A stretch of 7,595 nt of DNA from Bacteroidales bacterium. Lineage in GTDB: Bacteria > Bacteroidota > Bacteroidia > Bacteroidales > ML635J-15. A program made the translations under genes and the position numbers. This document shows, piece by piece, positions 5,924 to 7,595 of this stretch (within the stretch, counting starts at the first letter, position 1; every line of letters begins with the position of its first letter). Location: the NCBI GenBank assembly GCA_028701945.1, contig JAQVPT010000175.1, forward strand, positions 1 to 7,595, in the 5' to 3' direction. The notes below the pieces were generated by a model that saw nothing but the letters and a program-made list of their open reading frames with translations, was not told the DNA's origin and did no database searches.

Positions 5924-6979
5924 ATGAAGAAAACGATTTTTATTACCGGAGGGGCTGGTTTTATCGGGTCACATGTTGTAAGACTATTTGTAACTAAGTA
6001 TCCTACTTACAGGATTATAAACATTGACAAACTTACTTATGCTGGTAATTTAGAGAATCTTAAAGATATCGAAAATGAATCAAACTATCTCTTCGAAAAA
6101 GCCGATATTGTTGATGCAAATGTAATTAATAACCTATTTGCTAAATATAAACCAGATGGAGTAATCCATTTAGCAGCAGAGTCGCATGTTGATCGTAGCA
6201 TCTCTAATCCAACCGAATTTATTTATACAAATATTGTCGGTACTGTTAATTTGCTTAATGCTGCTCGGTTAATATGGGAAGATAATTTGCAGGATAAACG
6301 TTTTTACCATATTTCAACTGATGAGGTTTACGGTTCGTTAGGAAACGAAGGATTGTTTACAGAAGAAACGGCTTATGATCCCAAATCGCCTTATTCAGCC
6401 GCGAAAGCAAGTTCCGATCATTTAGTTAGAGCTTATAATCATACGTTCAAATTACCTGTTGTAATATCGAATTGTTCAAATAATTACGGACCAAATCATT
6501 TTCCTGAAAAACTAATCCCTTTAGCAATTAATAATATTAAAAACATGAAACCAATTCCTATTTATGGGAAAGGAGAGAATGTCCGTGATTGGCTTTACGT
6601 CATAGATCATGCGCGAGCAATTGATGTCATTTTTCATAATGGACGTGATGGAGAAACATACAACATAGGTGGAAATAACGAATGGACAAATATTGATTTG
6701 ATAAAAACCCTTTGCGATGTAATGGATAAAAAATTAGACAGAGCTCCTGGTACTTCTGCATCGCTTATTACTTTTGTTAAAGATAGAGCGGGACATGATT
6801 TGCGATATGCTATTGATAGTACAAAACTAATGACAAACTTGGGATGGAAGCCTTCGTTGCAGTTTGAAGAAGGGCTTGAAAAGACGGTCGATTGGTATCT
6901 AACAAATGAAGAATGGCTTAAAAACATAGTTTCGGGTAATTATCAAGAATATTATAAGGATATGTATGGGAGCAGGTAA
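5924..6979 (+). CDS. rfbB: dTDP-glucose 4,6-dehydratase
   Basis: A 351-residue cytosolic SDR-family enzyme (RmlB/RfbB) that converts dTDP-glucose to dTDP-4-keto-6-deoxyglucose using bound NAD, the second step toward dTDP-L-rhamnose and other deoxysugars. The sequence shows the nucleotide-binding TGGAGFIGSH (8-17), HLAAESHVDRSI (82-93), catalytic Thr-Asp-Glu (132-134) in STDEVYGS, Tyr157 and Lys161 of YSAAK, and the very typical SNCSNNYGPNHFPEKLIPL (182-200) and RDWLYVIDHARA (221-232). The length is normal and all key residues are present. The frame is open back to an ATG at 5840, but ATG 5924 is chosen because the Rossmann strand KKTIFITGG starts there, the 28 upstream residues are not family-like, and a promoter lies within them. 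No rmlA, rmlC or rmlD is adjacent in this window. Confidence 0.97.
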   Translation: MKKTIFITGGAGFIGSHVVRLFVTKYPTYRIINIDKLTYAGNLENLKDIENESNYLFEKADIVDANVINNLFAKYKPDGVIHLAAESHVDRSISNPTEFIYTNIVGTVNLLNAARLIWEDNLQDKRFYHISTDEVYGSLGNEGLFTEETAYDPKSPYSAAKASSDHLVRAYNHTFKLPVVISNCSNNYGPNHFPEKLIPLAINNIKNMKPIPIYGKGENVRDWLYVIDHARAIDVIFHNGRDGETYNIGGNNEWTNIDLIKTLCDVMDKKLDRAPGTSASLITFVKDRAGHDLRYAIDSTKLMTNLGWKPSLQFEEGLEKTVDWYLTNEEWLKNIVSGNYQEYYKDMYGSR

Positions 6980-7225
6980 GTTCCGAAATTTAGTGTCTGC
7001 AAGCAAATCTCGATAACTGCGTTACGTTTTTATGATGACAGTTACTACGGCTCTGTTCGTGACATCACATTTGCAAAAGTAAACTGTTTGGTTTTCTGAA
7101 TTCGTTAGTCTTGCTTTAGAGGTTTTCTTATCAGATACTTGTACAAAAAATGAGTTCTCTTGTAAACACAGTATCGTAATAAATAGCTTTTTTCTAACAC
7201 TATTTGACCAATAAAATACTAAAAT
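6980..7225. other. Intergenic spacer between rmlB and the PAS gene
   Basis: This 246-bp spacer holds no supported gene. Around 7011-7070 it is GC-richer (about 42%) than its surroundings, with an inverted pair TAACTG (7014-7019) / CAGTTA (7039-7044) and a TGATG/CATCA pair further out. No T tract follows, so a terminator is not clear. The rest is AT-rich without recognisable motifs. Confidence 0.45.
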
Positions 7226-7469
7226 ATGACAGAAGAAATATTTAAAAATCTCCCATTTGCTGTTACAGCTTGTGATATAAATGCAATTATCGTTTACATG
7301 AACGAGAAGTCGTGTGCAACATTTCTGAAAAACGGCGTCAAATCCTTAATTGGTAATTCTCTTTTTGATTGCCATAGTGAAAAATCTGCTGAACAAATTA
7401 AAAAATTGCTGCAAACAGGTGAAACAAATTCTTATACAATCGAAAAAAACGGATTAAAAAAAATGATTT
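7226..7469 (+). pseudogene. PAS-domain protein, apparently truncated by an insertion sequence
   Basis: The frame encodes 81 residues starting MTEEIFKNLPFAVTACD, with PAS-domain features: a hydrophobic N-cap, DINAIIVYMNEKSCATF (17-33), the LIGNSLFDCH segment (41-50), and YTIEKNGLKKMI at the end. Similar short stand-alone PAS proteins that I recall from Bacteroidota and other anaerobes are about 110-120 residues and continue after KKLI with a Gln-x-Pro-Trp-Tyr segment and two more beta strands. Here the frame stops at once, and the TGA (7469-7471) appears to take its last two bases from the start of the insertion sequence. The C-terminal third is therefore missing and the PAS fold is probably incomplete. 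The ligand and partner are unknown; His50 and Cys49 are visible but their role is not established. No strong promoter is evident upstream. Confidence 0.72.
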
Positions 7470-7486
7470 GAGACTGTATTCTGAAG

Positions 7487-7517
7487 TCTGTCCATAACAA
7501 AACAATTATTAAATTTG
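7487..7517 (+). promoter_or_regulatory. Candidate transposase promoter
   Basis: TAAATTTG (7510-7517) matches the Bacteroidota -7 element exactly. TCTG (7487-7490) lies 19 bp upstream as a one-mismatch -33. The ATG is only 7 bp downstream, which would give an almost leaderless transcript. Confidence 0.4.
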
Positions 7518-7524
7518 TAAAATT

Positions 7525-7595
7525 ATGGTAAAGAAAACAGAAAGTCCTGAGTACATTGCAATGCGTGATTTAGCCTTGCAACAATTAAAGAGTGG
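7525..7595 (+). CDS. Transposase N-terminus, probably IS256/mutator family (partial)
   Basis: Twenty-three complete codons run from ATG 7525 to the right edge without a stop. The product reads MVKKTESPEYIAMRDLALQQ followed by LKS and a Gly-type partial codon. The pattern 'Glu/Ala-Leu-x-Gln-(Leu/Phe)-(Lys/Arg)-Ser-Gly' near the N-terminus is what I recall from IS256/mutator-type transposases of Bacteroidota, where it is followed by Lys-Ser-Leu and a Gly-Lys-x-Gly-x-(Phe) segment. The catalytic DDE domain would lie outside the window. The family call rests on a short stretch plus the element end at 7470, so it is a likely but not certain assignment. Transposition by this family is cut-and-paste/copy-out via a DDE transposase acting on the terminal repeats. 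Confidence 0.6.
   Translation, partial: MVKKTESPEYIAMRDLALQQLKS

Larger units (their letters stand above)
7470..7595 (+). mobile_element. Left end of an IS256-family-like insertion sequence (partial)
   Basis: The element appears to begin with GAGACTGTATTCTGAAGTCT at 7470. Its GAGACTGT start resembles terminal inverted repeats of IS256-family elements, and it falls exactly where the PAS coding sequence loses family similarity. A transposase-like frame opens 55 bp inside. IS256 elements usually duplicate 8-9 bp of target, so AATGATTT (7462-7469), or the same with one more A, should recur beyond the right end. The right end is outside the window, so the boundary is inferred. Confidence 0.62.

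Noticed and set aside
6634..6927. 97-codon minus-strand frame inside rmlB
   Set aside because: Antisense to a strongly conserved enzyme; no recognisable domain.

Overview
The window is AT-rich chromosomal DNA that looks like Bacteroidota (probably a Bacteroidales-type anaerobe or facultative anaerobe). The evidence is the low GC content, several matches to the Bacteroidota -7 promoter element TAnnTTTG upstream of genes, little use of Shine-Dalgarno sequences, and the character of the proteins (Wzz/Wzy surface polysaccharide proteins, an RmlB, a short PAS protein and an IS256-type element of Bacteroidota flavour). The genus cannot be assigned from the sequence alone.

Layout, left to right. 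Positions 1-351 (minus) hold the N-terminal part of a small lipoprotein running off the left edge. A 327-bp spacer follows, carrying copy 1 of an intergenic repeat. Positions 679-1383 (minus) encode an FNR-like Crp/Fnr regulator. The divergent spacer 1384-1639 contains a GC-richer repeat island. Position 1640 starts a small CoA-binding-domain protein (plus). Then comes a compact polysaccharide operon: two tandem Wzz-type chain-length proteins (2078-3091 and 3115-4059) and a Wzy/WaaL-type polymerase or ligase (4068-5537), separated by 23 and 8 bp. A 386-bp non-coding stretch (5538-5923) is packed with repeats: copy 2 of the intergenic repeat, inverted relative to copy 1, then a roughly 155-bp imperfect inverted-repeat element built around CCCTAAAGGG palindromes. 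Next is rmlB/rfbB (dTDP-glucose 4,6-dehydratase, 5924-6979) and a 246-bp spacer. At 7226 a small PAS-domain gene begins; it appears to be cut at 7469/7470 by the left end of an IS256-family-like insertion sequence whose transposase starts at 7525 and leaves the window.

How the genes fit together: wzz-wzz-wzy would set the length of, and polymerise, a lipid-linked surface polysaccharide (O-antigen, capsule or exopolysaccharide). RmlB makes the dTDP-4-keto-6-deoxyglucose precursor of sugars such as L-rhamnose. No glycosyltransferase, flippase, outer-membrane exporter or other rml gene is visible. The Crp/Fnr, CoA-binding and PAS genes have no demonstrable link to the polysaccharide genes. I see no clear undescribed defence or enzymatic system. 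The most interesting signals are the repeat structures and the apparent insertion-sequence disruption.
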